Origin: Apteryx mantelli | Taxonomy: Eukaryota > Chordata > Aves > Apterygiformes > Apterygidae | Length of the DNA: 64,000 nt | Direction: 5' to 3' | Assembly (NCBI RefSeq): GCF_036417845.1 | Contig: NC_090016.1 | Coordinates: 124,001 to 188,000 of the forward strand | In this document: positions 11,701-23,700 of the stretch, one piece after another | How the letters are laid out: the number at the start of each line of letters is the position of its first letter | Position numbering within the stretch: the stretch's first letter is position 1 | Program-made: the position numbers and the translations under genes | Notes under the pieces: model-generated | What the model was told of the DNA's origin: nothing | The model's input: only the letters and a program-made list of their open reading frames with translations | The model's database searches: none

Positions 11701-14030
11701 GGGTTGCCGTGGGGCAGCTGTGGGTCCAATGGGGCAGTTGTGAGTCACTGTGGGGCAGCTGCGGTTGCTGTGGGGCAGTTGGGGGGTGGCTGTGGGTCGC
11801 CATGGGGCAGCTGTGGGGCAGTTGTGGGTCGCCGTGGGGCAGCAGCGGCTTCTCCCCAGAGATTTCCCTGGAGGTGCCGGAGGAGGAGCTGCGACCCCGA
11901 CTGCCGCCCCCCGAGGAGCTGCGGTGAGTGGGGACACGCCGGGGGGGGGCGGGGTCACACGTGTGGGGGGCGGGGTCACGCGTGGGGGGCGGGGACACGG
12001 CAGTGACTCCGCCCCCCACCCCCCCGCAGCCCCCCGGTTCCTCCCGCCCCCCCGGTGCTGCCCGAGGTGCCGGAGTGGCCTGAACCCGAACTGCCGCCTG
12101 CCCCCCCCGCCCCCAGCACGGCCGAGCTGCGCAGGTACCCGGACGCCTGGGCCCCTCTCCCGGACGCCTGGGCCCCTTGACTCGGACGCCTGGGCCCCTC
12201 TCCCGGACGCCTGGGCCCTTTCCCCGGACACCTGGGCCCCTTCCCGGACACCTGGGCCCCTTCCCCGGACGCCTGGGCCCCTTCCCCGGACGCCTGGGCC
12301 CTTTTCCCAGACACCTGGGTCCCTTCCCCGGATGCCTGGGCCCCTTTCCCGGACGCCTGGGCCCTTTTCCCGGACACCTGGGCCCCTTCCCCGGACACCT
12401 GGGCCCCTTCCCCAGACGCCTGGGCCCTTTGACCAGACGCCTGGGCCCCTTCCTGGACGCCTGGGCCCCTTTTCCCGGATGCCTGGGCCCCTTTTCCCGG
12501 ACGCCTGGGCCCCTTCCCGGACGCCTGGGTCCCTTCCCGGACGCCTGGGCCCCTTTTCCCGGACGCCTGGGCCCTTCTCCCGGACGCCTGGGCCCCTTTC
12601 CCGGACACCTGGGTCCCTTCCCCGGACGCCTGGGCCCCTTTTCCCGGATGCCTGGGCCCCTTCCCCAGACGCCTGGGCCCCTTCACCCGGACGCCTGGGC
12701 CCCTTTTCCCGGATGCCTGGGCCCCTTCCCCGGACGCCTGGGCCCCTTTTCCCGGATGCCTGGGCCCCTTCCCCGGACACCTGGGCCCCTTCCCCGGACG
12801 CCTGGGCCCCTTTTCCCGGACGCCTGGGCCCCTTCACCCGGACGCCTGGGCCCCTCTCCCGGACGCCTGGGCCCCCTTCCCCGGACGCCTGGGCCCCTCT
12901 CCCGGACGCCTGGGCCCCTTCCCCGGACGCCTGGGCCCCTTTTCCCGGACGCCTGGGCCCCTTTTCCCGGACGCCTGGGCCCCTTCCCGGACACCTGGGC
13001 CCCTTTCCTGGACACCTGGGCCCCTCCCCGGTCGCCTGGGCCCCTTCACCCGGACGCCTGGGCCCCTTCCCCGGACGCCTGGGCCCTTTTCCCGGATGCC
13101 TGGGCCCCTCTCCCGGACACCTGGGCCCCTTTCCCGGACACCTGGGCCCCTCCCCGGTCGCCTGGGCCCCTTCACCCGGACGCCTGGGCCCCTTCCCCGG
13201 ACGCCTGGGCCCTTTTCCCGGATGCCTGGGCCCCTCTCCCGGACACCTGGGCCCCTTTCCCGGACACCTGGGCCCCTTCCCCGGACGCCTGGGTCCCTTC
13301 CCCGGACGCCTGGGCCCCTCTCCCGGACGCCTGGGCCCCTTCCCCGGACGCCTGGGCCCCTCTCCCGGACGCCTGGGCCCCTTCCCCGGACGCCTGGGCC
13401 CCTTTTCCCCGGACGCCTGGGCCCTTTTCCCGGGACGCCTGGGCCCCTTCCCCGGATGCCTGGGCCCCTTCCCGGACGCCTGGGCCCCTCCCAGATGCCT
13501 GGGCCCTTTCCCGGACCCCTGGGCCCTTTTCCCGGACGCCTGGGCCCCTTCCTTCCCGGACGCCTGGGCCCCTTTGCCCGGACGCCTGGGCCCCTTTTCC
13601 CGGGCACCTGGGTCCCTTTTCCCGGACGCCTGGGTCCCTTCACCCGGACGCCTGGGCCCCTTTTCCGGACGCCTGGGCCCCTCTCCCGGACGCCTGGGCC
13701 CCTCTCGCGCAGGCTGGTGCTGGCCGAGCTGCGGCGCACGGGGGGGACGGATTTTGCTTCGCTGCCTCCTCCCGGCGCCACCCGGATCCTCGTGAGCCGC
13801 CTCTTCTCCCTGCTGCTGGGTGAGCCCCGCCCCCCTCGCAGAAGCCCCGCCCCTTGCCCAAGCCCCGCCCCCTCTCTGCCTAAGCCCCGCCCCCCCACAC
13901 GCGTGTGCTGCCCGCAGAGCTGTGCGGCGCCGGCGTGGTGCGGCTGGAGCAGGCCCGGCCCTACGGCCCCGTCGCCGTGGGGCTCGGCCCCCGCTTCCCC
14001 CCCAGCCCCACGGCGGCGGCGGCGCCCTGA
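2793..14030 (+). CDS. REC8: REC8 meiotic cohesin subunit, N-terminus missing
   Basis: Alpha-kleisin of meiotic cohesin, which holds sister chromatids together and is cut by separase at meiosis. Exons: 2793-2838, 2954-3027, 3796-3868, 5123-5164, 5271-5317, about 6374 (or 6417)-6482, 10346-10412, 10483-10580, 11131-11179, 11860-11923, 12030-12134, 13713-13819, 13918-14030 (TGA 14028-14030). All have AG/GT borders and phases that fit, except the start of the sixth. Telling peptides are VELPEVTPRELELLVEAEAE, WLPPDLEPLW, VPREALEPS and the C-terminal winged-helix part ending RPYGPVAVGLGPRF. The N-terminal SMC3-binding domain (about 170 residues in human REC8) is not visible and should lie in or beyond the gap. 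About 330 codons are present. The sixth exon shows a one-base slip in a C run, or else uses the acceptor at 6415-6416. Convergent with IPO4. Identity is firm. Confidence 0.93.
3028..3318. repeat. CCCTGCCCCATAGCGGG array in REC8 intron
   Basis: Starts at the donor of the exon ending at 3027. Units of CCCTGCCCCATAGCGGGG pair into ~62 bp blocks, with a G-rich spacer. Confidence 0.9.
3330..3795 (+). repeat. ~125-135 bp repeat carrying copies of a REC8 acceptor
   Basis: Three diverged copies hold GGGCACAGGCGGAGC or GGCGCAGGCGGAGCT, with AGs near 3399, 3526 and 3659. They match the true acceptor and exon start at 3786-3804 (GGGCGCAGGTGGAGCTG). CACGCG and GGGGGCGGGGC blocks fill the rest of the unit. 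Confidence 0.8.
3875..5118. repeat. GGGGCTGCTATGG array, then GGGGGCACTTGGG array
   Basis: REC8 intron. 3885-4850 is a dense G-rich array of GGGGCTGCTATGGGGCTGGG type, with G runs spaced for quadruplexes on the coding strand. 4850-5090 shifts to CACTTGGGGGGCAGGG units. Confidence 0.92.
5318..6373. repeat. GTGTGGGGCAGGGAGAC array from the donor
   Basis: The donor itself reads GTACGTGTGGGGCAGGGA, and the unit GACGTGTGGGGCAGGGA follows at once. The array fills the intron to the next acceptor. Between about 5950 and 6360 a ~95-105 bp higher-order unit repeats 3-4 times. Confidence 0.92.
6483..10330. repeat. Minisatellite A, REC8 intron 6 (3.8 kb)
   Basis: The largest array of GGGGCCCAGGCGTCCGG units, with short variable spacers (GCAGCGA, GGAGA, AAA). 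It starts at the donor (GTGAGCGAGGGGCCCAGG). A higher-order block of ~653 bp begins near 7434 and again near 8087; shorter copies begin near 8687 and 9470. All reading frames through it, up to about 1,900 codons, are repeat artefacts. Confidence 0.96.
10413..10482 (+). repeat. 70-bp REC8 intron with two minisatellite A units
   Basis: The whole intron consists of a donor (GTGAGCAGGGG), two GGGGCCCAGGCGTCCGG units and a C-rich acceptor tract. It is the shortest clear example of an intron made of this unit. Confidence 0.9.
10581..11128. repeat. Minisatellite A, REC8 intron 8
   Basis: Runs from the donor at 10581 to within about 12 bp of the acceptor at 11129-11130. Units read GGGGCCCAGGCGTCCGGGAAA, with AGGAGTCC and AGGTGTCC variants. 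Confidence 0.95.
11190..11848. repeat. GTGGGGCAGTTGTGGGTC array
   Basis: REC8 intron 9. ~20-32 bp units of GTGGGGCAGTTGTGGGTC(A/G)CC(A/G)T run from donor to acceptor. Confidence 0.92.
12135..13700. repeat. Minisatellite A, opposite orientation, REC8 intron 11
   Basis: The donor reads GTACCCGGACGCCTGGGCCC, so the splice site runs straight into the array. The orientation (CCCGGACGCCTGGGCCCC on +) is opposite to that in introns 6-8 of the same gene. It contains an internal duplication of about 120 bp near 13020-13260. Confidence 0.95.
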
Positions 14031-14715
14031 GGGGGGGTCCTGCCCCACGGACACGCCAACGACACGCCAACGACACGCCACGGACCTGCCATGGACCTAC
14101 GGACACGCCACCGGCACGCTACTGACACGGCAATGCCTGCCCCACGGACGCATCGATGTCTGCCCCACGGACACGGCACCGACACGTTACCGACACGCTA
14201 CCGACACGCCATGGACCTGATATGGACCCACGGACACGCCACAGACACGCCAATGCCTGCCCCACGGACACATCGATGTCTGCCCCACGGACACGCCATG
14301 GACACGCCACTGACATGCCATGGACACGCTACCGACATGCCACTGACATGCCATAGACCTGCCACGGACCCACGGACACGTCGATGTCTGCCCCACGGAC
14401 ACACCACCGACACGCTACCGACACGCCATGGACACGGTAACCCCAGCCCCACAGACACACCACAAACACGCCACGGACATGCCACCAACACGCCAGGCCC
14501 TGCCCCACGGACACACCAGGAATAGCCCCACGGACAGGCAAGATACAGCCCCACGGAGACGCCACCGACACGCAGTTCCCAGCCCCACGGACACCCCACG
14601 GACACACAGTTCCTGGCCCCACAGACACATCAACCCCGGCCCCACGGACACGCAGTTCCCAGCCCCACGGACAGGCAAAATACAGCCCCACGGACACACC
14701 AGGCTCGGCCCCACG
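14031..14715. repeat. CCACGGACACGCCA array after REC8 stop
   Basis: ~10-25 bp units of CCACGGACACGCCACCGACA start just after the REC8 stop and probably form its 3' untranslated region. I found no AATAAA on the + strand here, so the REC8 transcript may run into the antisense end of IPO4. Confidence 0.88.
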
Positions 14716-14723
14716 GCGACCCC

Positions 14724-14729
14724 TTTATT
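14724..14729 (-). terminator. IPO4 poly(A) signal
   Basis: AATAAA on the minus strand, about 57 bp after the IPO4 stop codon (14788-14786). Two TGACGTCA palindromes lie at 14753-14760 and 14831-14838. Confidence 0.85.
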
Positions 14730-14785
14730 GCCCCGGCGCCGCGACCTCGCGGTGACGTCACCCGGCGACCACCACCGCCGTCGCC

Positions 14786-17700
14786 TCAGGGGCCTCCCAG
14801 CGACGGGACCGGTTCCTGTTGGCAACAGCGTGACGTCACCGCGGGCCCGACCCCCCCCCCCCCGATGACATCAGTCGTCACCGGGAGGACGAAGGACCCG
14901 AACCGGGGAGGGGGACACGGGGGGGGGGTGTCGGGCGCGTCCGGTTGTACCACGAGGGGGGTGGGTTGGGGGTACCCGGCTGTACTTTGGGGGCACAAAG
15001 CTGTGCTTCATGGGTGTTTCACAGCCTCTGCCTGTGCTTTGTGGGGGTTTGGGGGCGTCCGGCTGTACTTAGGGGGTGCTGGGGGGGGGGGGGTGTCCGG
15101 CTGTATTTTGGAGTCACAGGGCCCTACTTTGGGGTTACTTGGGGGGTGGCCGGCTGTACTTAGGGCTATTTGGGGTGTGTCCAGCTGTACCTAGGGGGCC
15201 TGGGGCTGTAGTTTGGGGGTGTCCAAATGTCCTTTGGGGGTATCTGGGGATATCCGACTGTACTCTGGGGGTATCCGGGGCGCACGGCTGTACTGCGGGG
15301 GCAGAGGGCTGTACTTTGGGGGTATCCGGGGGCACAGGGCTGTAGTTTGGGGGTGTCCGACTGTATTCTGGGGGTGTCTGGAGGCACGCGGCTGTACTGC
15401 GGAGGTATCCGGGGGCACGTGGCTGTACTGCGGGGCCGCGGGGAAGTAGTTTGGGGGTGTCTGGCTGTCCTTTGGGGGTATCTGGGGCGCAGGACTGTAG
15501 TTTGGGGGTACGGGGCTGTCCTTTGGGGGTGTCTGACTGTACCGCGTGGGTATCTGGGGGCATGGGGCTGTAGTTTGGGGGTGTCCGGCTGTATTCTGGG
15601 GGTGTCTGGGGCACACGGCTCAACTGCAGGGGTATCCGGGGGCACAGGGCTGTAGTTTGGGGGTGTCCGACTGTACTGCGGGGGTATCCAGGGGCACGTG
15701 GCTGTACTTTGGGGGTATCTGGGGGTGTGCGGCTGTACTGCGGGGGCGCAGGGCTGTAGTTTGGGGATGTCTGACTGTACTGCAGGGGTGTCTGGGGCAC
15801 GTGGCTGTACTCTGGGGGTATCTGGGAGCATGCAGCTGTACTGTGAGGGTATCTGGGGGTGCGGGGCTGTAGTTTGGGGGTGTCCGGCTGTACTGCGGGG
15901 GTATCTGGGGGCACGCGGCTGTACTGCGGGGGCACGGGGCTGTACTCTGGGGATGTCCGACTGTATTCTGGGGGTGCCTGGGGGCACATGGCTGTACTCT
16001 GGGGGTGTCTGGGGGCACACGGCTGTACTGTGGGGGTATCCGGGAGTGCGGAGCTGTAGTTTGGGGGTATCTGGGGGCACGGGGCTGTAGTTTGGGGGTG
16101 TCCGGCTGTACTTCGGGAGTATCTGGGGATGTCCAGCTGTGCTTTGGGGGTGTCTGGGGACGTGCGGCTGTACTCTGGGGGCACGGGGCTGTCCTTTGGG
16201 GGTGTCCGACTGTACTCTGGGGGTATCCGGGGGGTGCGTGGCTGTACTGCGGGGGTATCCGGGGGTGTCCGGCTGTACTCTGGTGGTGTCTGGGGGCAGG
16301 CAGCTCTACTGCAGGAGTATCCGGGGGTGCGCGGCTGTACTGCAGGGGTATTTGGGTGTGCATGGCTGTAGTTTGGGGGCGCGCGGCTGACACTCACCGG
16401 CGGGGGGGGGCGCAGGGCGGCGCCGACGCGGGCGGCCGCCTCGGGGGGCAGCCGGGCGAGCGCCTCCCCCGCGGCCCCGGGGCGCCGGGCGGCCACGTCC
16501 CGCAGCACCGCCGCCACTGCCGTCCCCAGCCCTGGCCGGGGGTGGGGGGGGGGACACACACACGCCGGCGTCAGTCGCTGCCGCCCGCGCGGGGGTCCCC
16601 GGCCCCCCCCGTGCCCCCTTCACCCCCCCAAGCCACCCCGTCACCCCCCGTACCCCCCAAAAGCCACTCTGTCGCCACAAATACCCCCATAAGTACCCCC
16701 AAACCACCTTGTCACCCCAACTACACCCCAAATACCCTCGCAAGTACCCCCAAATACCACCCCGTCACCCCAGATACCCCAAAAGCCACTTTATCACCGC
16801 CAAATACCCCCAAAACAACCTTGTCACCCCAAATACCCCCAAAAGTACCCCCAAAACCACCCTGTCACCCCAACTACACCCTCAAATATCCCCCAAACCA
16901 CTCTGTCACCTTACATACACCCCAAATACCCTCTTAAGTACCCCCAAATACCACCTGGTCACCCCAACTACACCCTCAAATACCCCCCAAACCACCCTGT
17001 CACCCCACCTACACCCCAAATACCCTCTTAAGTACCCCCAAATACCACCCGGCCACCCCAGATACCCCCAAAAGCCACTTTATCACCGCCAAATACCCCC
17101 AAAACAACCTTGTCACCCCAAATACCCTCTTAAGTACACCCCAAACCACCCTGTCACCCCAACTACACCCTTAAATGCCCCCCAAACCACCCTGTCACCC
17201 TACCTACACCCCAAATACCCTCTTAAGTACCCCCAAATACCACCCGGTCACCCCAGATACCCCCCAAAAGCCACTCACTCACCCCCAAATACCCCCAAAA
17301 CAATCTTGTCACCCCAAATACCTTCTTAAGTACCCCCAAATACCACCCTGTCACCCCAAATACCCCCCCAAAACCACCCTGTCACCCTATATACACCCTC
17401 AAATACCCCCAAACCACCTCGTCACCCCAAATACCCCTCAAAACCACTCTCTAATCCAAATACCCTTTTAAGTACCCCCAAATACCACCCTGTCACCCCA
17501 ACTACACCTTCAAATACCCCCAAGCCACCCTGTCCCCCCAAATATTCCCTGAAATACCCCCAAAACCGCCTTTCACCCCAAACACCCCCTCAAATACCTC
17601 CCTAAAAACCATCCTGTCACCCCAACTACCCACTCCAATACCCCCAAATACCCCCTGAAAACATTGTCACCCCCCAAATAGCACCTTGTCACCCCCAAAT

Positions 17701-20700
17701 GCTCTCCAAATCCCCCTAAAAACCACCCCGTCACCCCCAAATACACGCTCAAATACCCCCAAATACCACCCTGTCACCCCAATTACCCCCCAAACACCAT
17801 CTTGTCACCCCAAATACCCCCTGAAAACCACCTTGTTACCCCAATTACCCCCCAAATACCACCCTGTCACCCCAAATACCCCCCCAAACCACCCCCTAAC
17901 CCCAAACACCCCCTCCAATACCCCCAAACACCATCTTGTCACCCCAAATACCCCCTGAAAACCACCCCGTCACCCCAAATACCCCTCTCGTCACCCCCAA
18001 CACCCCCTCAGTTACACCCCAACCCCCCCCCCAAAACACCCCCCCCCCCCATTACCGGGGGACAGGCGGGAGGTGCCCACGACGCTGCCGCACACCCGCA
18101 CCAGGGCGCTCGCATGCTCGGCCAGCTGCGGGGACGGGGTAGGTCACGCACACCCGGGGGGGCAAATACACCCACCGGGGGGCAAATACACCCGCCCGGG
18201 GGCAAACACATCCACCCAGGGGCAAATACAGCCGCCCAGGGGCAAATACACCCACCCAGGAGCAAATACACCTGCCCGGGGGCAAATACACCCACCTGGG
18301 AGCAAATACACCCGCCCAGGAGCAAATACACCCTATTTTGGGGCAAATAACACCCCACAGGGCAAATACCCCCCCCCCCAGTCTGTCCAGGGACACCCCC
18401 AGGACCCCAAATACCCCCCTGGGACCCCCAAATACCCCCCAGGGACGCCCAAATACCCCCTGGAAGCCCCCCAGGGCCCCAAATGCCCCCTCCCCAGGAG
18501 CCAAATACCCCCCCCCAGGACCCCAAATGCCCCCCCAGGACCGCAAATACCCCCCCCAAATGCCCCCCTGGGACCCCCCCCCCCCAGGACCCCAATTGCC
18601 CCCCAGGGACCCCAAATGCCCCCAGGGACACCCCAAGGATCCCAAATCCCCCCCCAGCCCCCCCCCAAATGCCCCCGGCCCCCCCCGCACCTCCTCGGGG
18701 TGGGAGCGGTGCACGGCCACCAGGTACCCAAAAACGGTGGAATCCTCCTCAAAATCCTCGGTGAGGGGCAGCGCCGGCAGCAGCAGCGGCAGCACCTGGG
18801 GGGGAGGGACTCTAAATACCCCCCCCGGGGGCAAATAACCCCCCCCCCAGGACCCCTAAATACCCCTTGGGGGCAAATAACCCCCCCCCCCCCAGGACCC
18901 CTAAACACCCCCTTGGGGGCAAATAACCCCCCCTCCGGGGATCCCCAAATGCCCCCCCCCCCCGGGGCAAATAACCCCCACCGGGACCCCTAAATACCCC
19001 CCAGGGTCCCTTAAATACCCCCCCCCCAGGGGGCAAATAATTCCTCCCTGACCCCCCCCAAATACACCCCCAGGTGGCAAATACCCCCCCCCGACACCTA
19101 AATACCCCCCCCCCAGGGTCCCCAAATACCCCTTAGGGGATAAATAACCCCCCCCCCCAGTCCCTCCCCAGTAGCTCCCCAGTTGCCCCCAGGGGGTTCC
19201 CAGTCACCTCCAGTGGCTCCCAATTGCCCCCAGTGCTTCCCCATCCCCCCCCCCCCAGTGACTTCCAGTCCCCCCCAATCCCCTCCCAGTCCCCTCCCAG
19301 TGCCCCCCAGTGGCTCCCAGTCCCCTCCCAGTCCATCCCAGTGGCTCCCACTCCCCCCCCCAGTGCCCCCCAACCCCCCCCCAGTGACTCCCAGTCCCCT
19401 CCCAGTCCCTCCCAGTGGCTCCCAGTCCCTCCCAATCCCCTCCCAGTGACTCTCAGTCCCCTCCCAGTGCCCCCCAGTGATTTCCAATCCCCTCCCAGTG
19501 GCTCCCAGTGACTCCCAGTCCCCTCCCAGTGATTTCCAATCCCCTCCCAGTGGCTCCCAGTGGCTCCCAGTGGCTCCCAGTTCCCCCCAATCCCCTCCCA
19601 GTGCCTCCCAGTTCCCCCCAATCCCCTCCCAGGGGCTCCCAATACCCCACCCCAGTGACTCCCAGTCCCTCCCAGTCCCTTCCCAGTTCCCCCCAATCCC
19701 CTCCCAGTCCCCTCCCAGTGGCTCCCAGTCCCTCCCAGTCCCTTCCCAGTTCCCCCCAATCCCCTCCCAGTCCCCTCCCAGTGACTCCCAGTGGCGCCCA
19801 GTCCTTCCCAGTCCCTCCCAGTCCCTTCCCAGTTCCCCCCAATCCCCTCCCAGTTCCCCCCAGTCCCCTCCCAGTTCCCCCCAACCCCCCTCCCAGTCCC
19901 CTCCCAGTGGGGTCGGTACCTCGGGGGGGGTCAGCGCGGGCCCCAGCCGGGCCAAGGCTCCGCTCGCGTTGTCCCGCACTCGGCCCGGCCCCTCGCGCCC
20001 CAGCGCCGCCCCCAGCAGCCCCCGCACCGCGGGGCGGAGCCTCGGCGCGTCAAGGAAAGGGGGCGGGGCCTCTGCCCGCCGGGGGGGGAGGGGGCGGGGC
20101 CTCCCGGTGACGTGCGGGGTGGGGGTGGGGGAGGAGGAACCACGTGGCGCCCAGGGAACCGGGCTGGGGGGCGGGGCCAAGCCGCTGGGGTGGGCGGGGC
20201 CTCGGTGCGGGGGGGCGGGGCCGCGGCATGTGGGCGGGGCCACGGTGGAACGTCACTGTGGAGGGGGCGGGGCCGCGGAATGTGGGCGGGGCCGGGGTAG
20301 AACGTCACTGTGGAGGGGGTGGGGCTGCAGAATGTGGGCGGGGCCGGGGTAGAACGTCACTGTGGAGGGGGTGGGGCTGCAGAATGTGGGCGGGGCCGGG
20401 GTAGAACGTCACTGTGGAGGGGGTGGGGCTGCAGAATGTGGGCGGGGCCGGGGTAGAACGTCACTGTGGAGGGGGTGGGGCTGCAGAATGTGGGCGGGGC
20501 CGGGGTAGAACGTTCCCCCCCCCGGGGAGGGGGGCAGAACCGCGGGACAGGGAGGGGGCGGAGCCACGGGATGTGGGCGGGGCCACGGCAGAACGTCCCC
20601 GGGAAGGGGGCGGGGCTTCAGAATGTGGGCGGGGCCATGGGCAGAACATATCCGGGGAGGGGGTGGTGCCGAGGAATGTGGGCGGAGCCAGGGTAGAACG

Positions 20701-23700
20701 TCCCCGCGGAGGGGGCGGGGCTGCGGAATGTGGGCGGGGCCACGGCAGAACGTCCCCGGGAAGGGGGCGGGGCTGCAGAATGTGGGTGGAGCCAGGGTAG
20801 AACGTTCCCCTGGGGAGGGGGGCGGAGCCGCGGGACAGGGAGGGGGCGGGGCTGCAGAATGTGGGCGGGGCCACGGTGGAACATCCCGGGAAGGGGGCGG
20901 GGTTAAGGCTGGAACGCCCCCGGGAAGGGGGAGGGGCCGCAGAATGTGGGCGTGGCCGCACAGTAGAACACCCCAATGTGGGGGGAGGGGCGGAGCTATA
21001 GGAGGGCGGGGCTAAGGGCACGGGGGGGCGGGGCCTCCCCAGGGGACACACCCCCCTCCCACCACTCACTCCCCCCATCGGTGCCCTCCCTCAGTGAGGG
21101 GGGCGGAGCTTGAAAGCAGGGGGGCGGAGCCTCCACCCCTGCAGGGAAGGGGGCGTGGCCTCTCCCCCCCAAAAAAGGGAAGGGGGCGTGGCCCCGGAAG
21201 GATACGGGCCGAGGGCGGGGCCGGCGGCGGCGGCGAGGACGCCCAGGGCGTAGAGGGCGTTGCTGCGCACCTCGGGGTGGGGGTCGCCGGCGGCGGCCGC
21301 GCCCAGGGCGGAGCCCAGGCGGGGCAGGAAGGGGGCCACGGCCCCGCCCAGCGCCCCGCCCACCCGCCCAGCGTGGCCGCCGCCCACGAGCGCTCGCCCA
21401 CGCTGCACCGGGGCTCCTGCAAGGGGGGGGGGGCGGGGAGAGACAGAGCCGGACGCCTGGGACCCTTCACTCGGACGCCTGGGCCCCTCGCCCGGACACC
21501 TGGGTTCCTTCCCCGGACACCTGGGCCCCTCCCCGGATGCCTGGGCCCCTTCCCGGACGCCTGGGCCCCTTTTCCTGGACGCCTGGGCCCCTTCCCCGGA
21601 CACCTGGGCCCCTTTGCCCGGACACCTGGGCCCCTTCCTGGACGCCTGGGCCCCTTCCCGGACGCCTGGGCCCCTTTGCCCGGACACCTGGGCCCCTTCC
21701 CCGGACACCTGGGCCCCTTCCCGGACGCCTGGGCCCCTTCCCGGACGCCTGGGCCCCTTCACCCGGACGCCTGGGTCCCTTCCCGGACACCTGGGCCCCT
21801 TCCCCGGACGCCTGGGCCCCTTCCTGGACGCCTGGGCCCATTTTCCCAGACACCTGGGCCCCTTCCCGGACGCCTGGGCCCCTCTCCCGGACGCCTGGGC
21901 CCCTTCCCGGACGCCTGGGCCCCTTCCCCGGACGCCTGGGCCCCTTCCCGGACGCCTGGGCCCCTCTCCCGGATGCCTGGGCCCCTTTTCCCAGATGCCT
22001 GGGCCCCTTCCTGGACACCTAGGCCCCTTTGCCCGGACGCCTGGGCCCCTTTTCCTGGATGCCTGGGCCCCTTTTCCTGGATGCCTGGGCCCCTTCCCCG
22101 GACGCCTGGGCCCCTTTTCCCAGACGCCTGGGTCCCTTTCCCGGACACATGGGTCCCTCCCCGGACGCCTGGGCCCCTTCCCGGACGCCTGGGCCCCTTC
22201 CCGGATGCCTGGGCCCCCTACCAGGCGGGCGAGCAGGTGGGGCAGCAGCTCGTCGAGGTGGGGGCCAGGTCCCCCCCCACGGCCTCAGCCAGGGCCACCA
22301 GCGCCTCCCCCGCCAGCTCCCGCACTTCCGCCGCCGCCTCCGCCTGCGGGGGAGGGGAGACCTCGGCACCCCCCCGAGACCCCCCGAAATACCCCCGCTA
22401 CCCCCCCCGCTACCCCACGACCCCCAAATACCCCCCGAACTCCCAGTTATCCCTGAAAACCCCCCAAACTACCCCCTGAAAAACCCCAAAATACCCTTTG
22501 AATGCTCCCTAATACTCCTTAAATCCCCCCAAATGCTATTACCCCTGAAACCCCCCAAATACCCTCTAAAAACCCCAAAATACCCTTGAATATCCCTAAA
22601 ATACCCCCCAAATACTCTCAGCTACCCCCCCAACACCCTTAAGAACATCTCAAATACCCCAAATACCCTATATGACACCTAATACCCACCAAAATATCCA
22701 CTGAAGACCCCAAAATACCCCCGAGTACCCCCAAATACCCCCCAAATACTCTGAGAAGCCTAACACCCCTAAGAATACCCCAAATACTGCACATTACCCC
22801 CCAAATGCCCCAAGTACCCTCTGAATACTCCCTAAATACCCCTGAAATACCGTCTACTACCCAACACCCCTAAGAACACCCCAAATACCCCAAATTATCC
22901 CTAAAACCCCCTATATGCTCTCTGAAGATCCCCAAATACCCCCGAGTACCCCCCAAAATACCCTCAGATACCCCCCAACACCCCTAGGAACACCCCAAAA
23001 ATCCCATATTACCCCTAAACCTCCCCAAAATGCACTGTGAAAACTCCAAAATACCCCCAAGTACCCCCCAAATACCCTTAGATACCCCCAATACCCCTAG
23101 AAACACCCCAAATACCCATATTATCCCTGGAAACACCCAAACACCCTCTGAAGGCCCCCAAATACCCCTAAATACCCCCAAATACCCCCAAAATACCCTC
23201 AGATACTCCCCAACACCCCCAAGAACACCCCAAATACCCCATATTATCCCTGAAAACACCCAAATACCCTCTGAAGGTCCCCAAATATCCGAGTACCCCA
23301 GAAATACCCCCAAATACCCTCAGATACCCCCCAACACCCCAAGAACACCCCAAATACCCAACACCCCCACGAACACCCCGAGTACCCCATATCACCCCCA
23401 AAGCCCCCCAAACACCCCTGAAACCCCCCTAAATGCCCCCAATACCCCCTGGATACCCCCCAACACCCCCTTGTATCCCCCAAATACCCCTGAAATACCC
23501 CTGAAAATACCCCCTGCCCCCATATACCCCCCCACATACCCTCAAATCCCCCCCAAGACCCCCAATACCCCCAGGGACCCTCCAAATAGCCCCCGATAAC
23601 CCCAAATACCCCCCGGGACCCCCCCAATACCCCCAGGGACCCCCAAACACCCCCCCAACACCCCCGGACCTGCTCTTCGTCTTCGTCCTCCTCCTCCTCG

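Noticed and set aside
12135-13712. Proline-rich protein-like frames in the second REC8 array
   Set aside because: Same repeat artefact, and both ends are clean REC8 splice sites.
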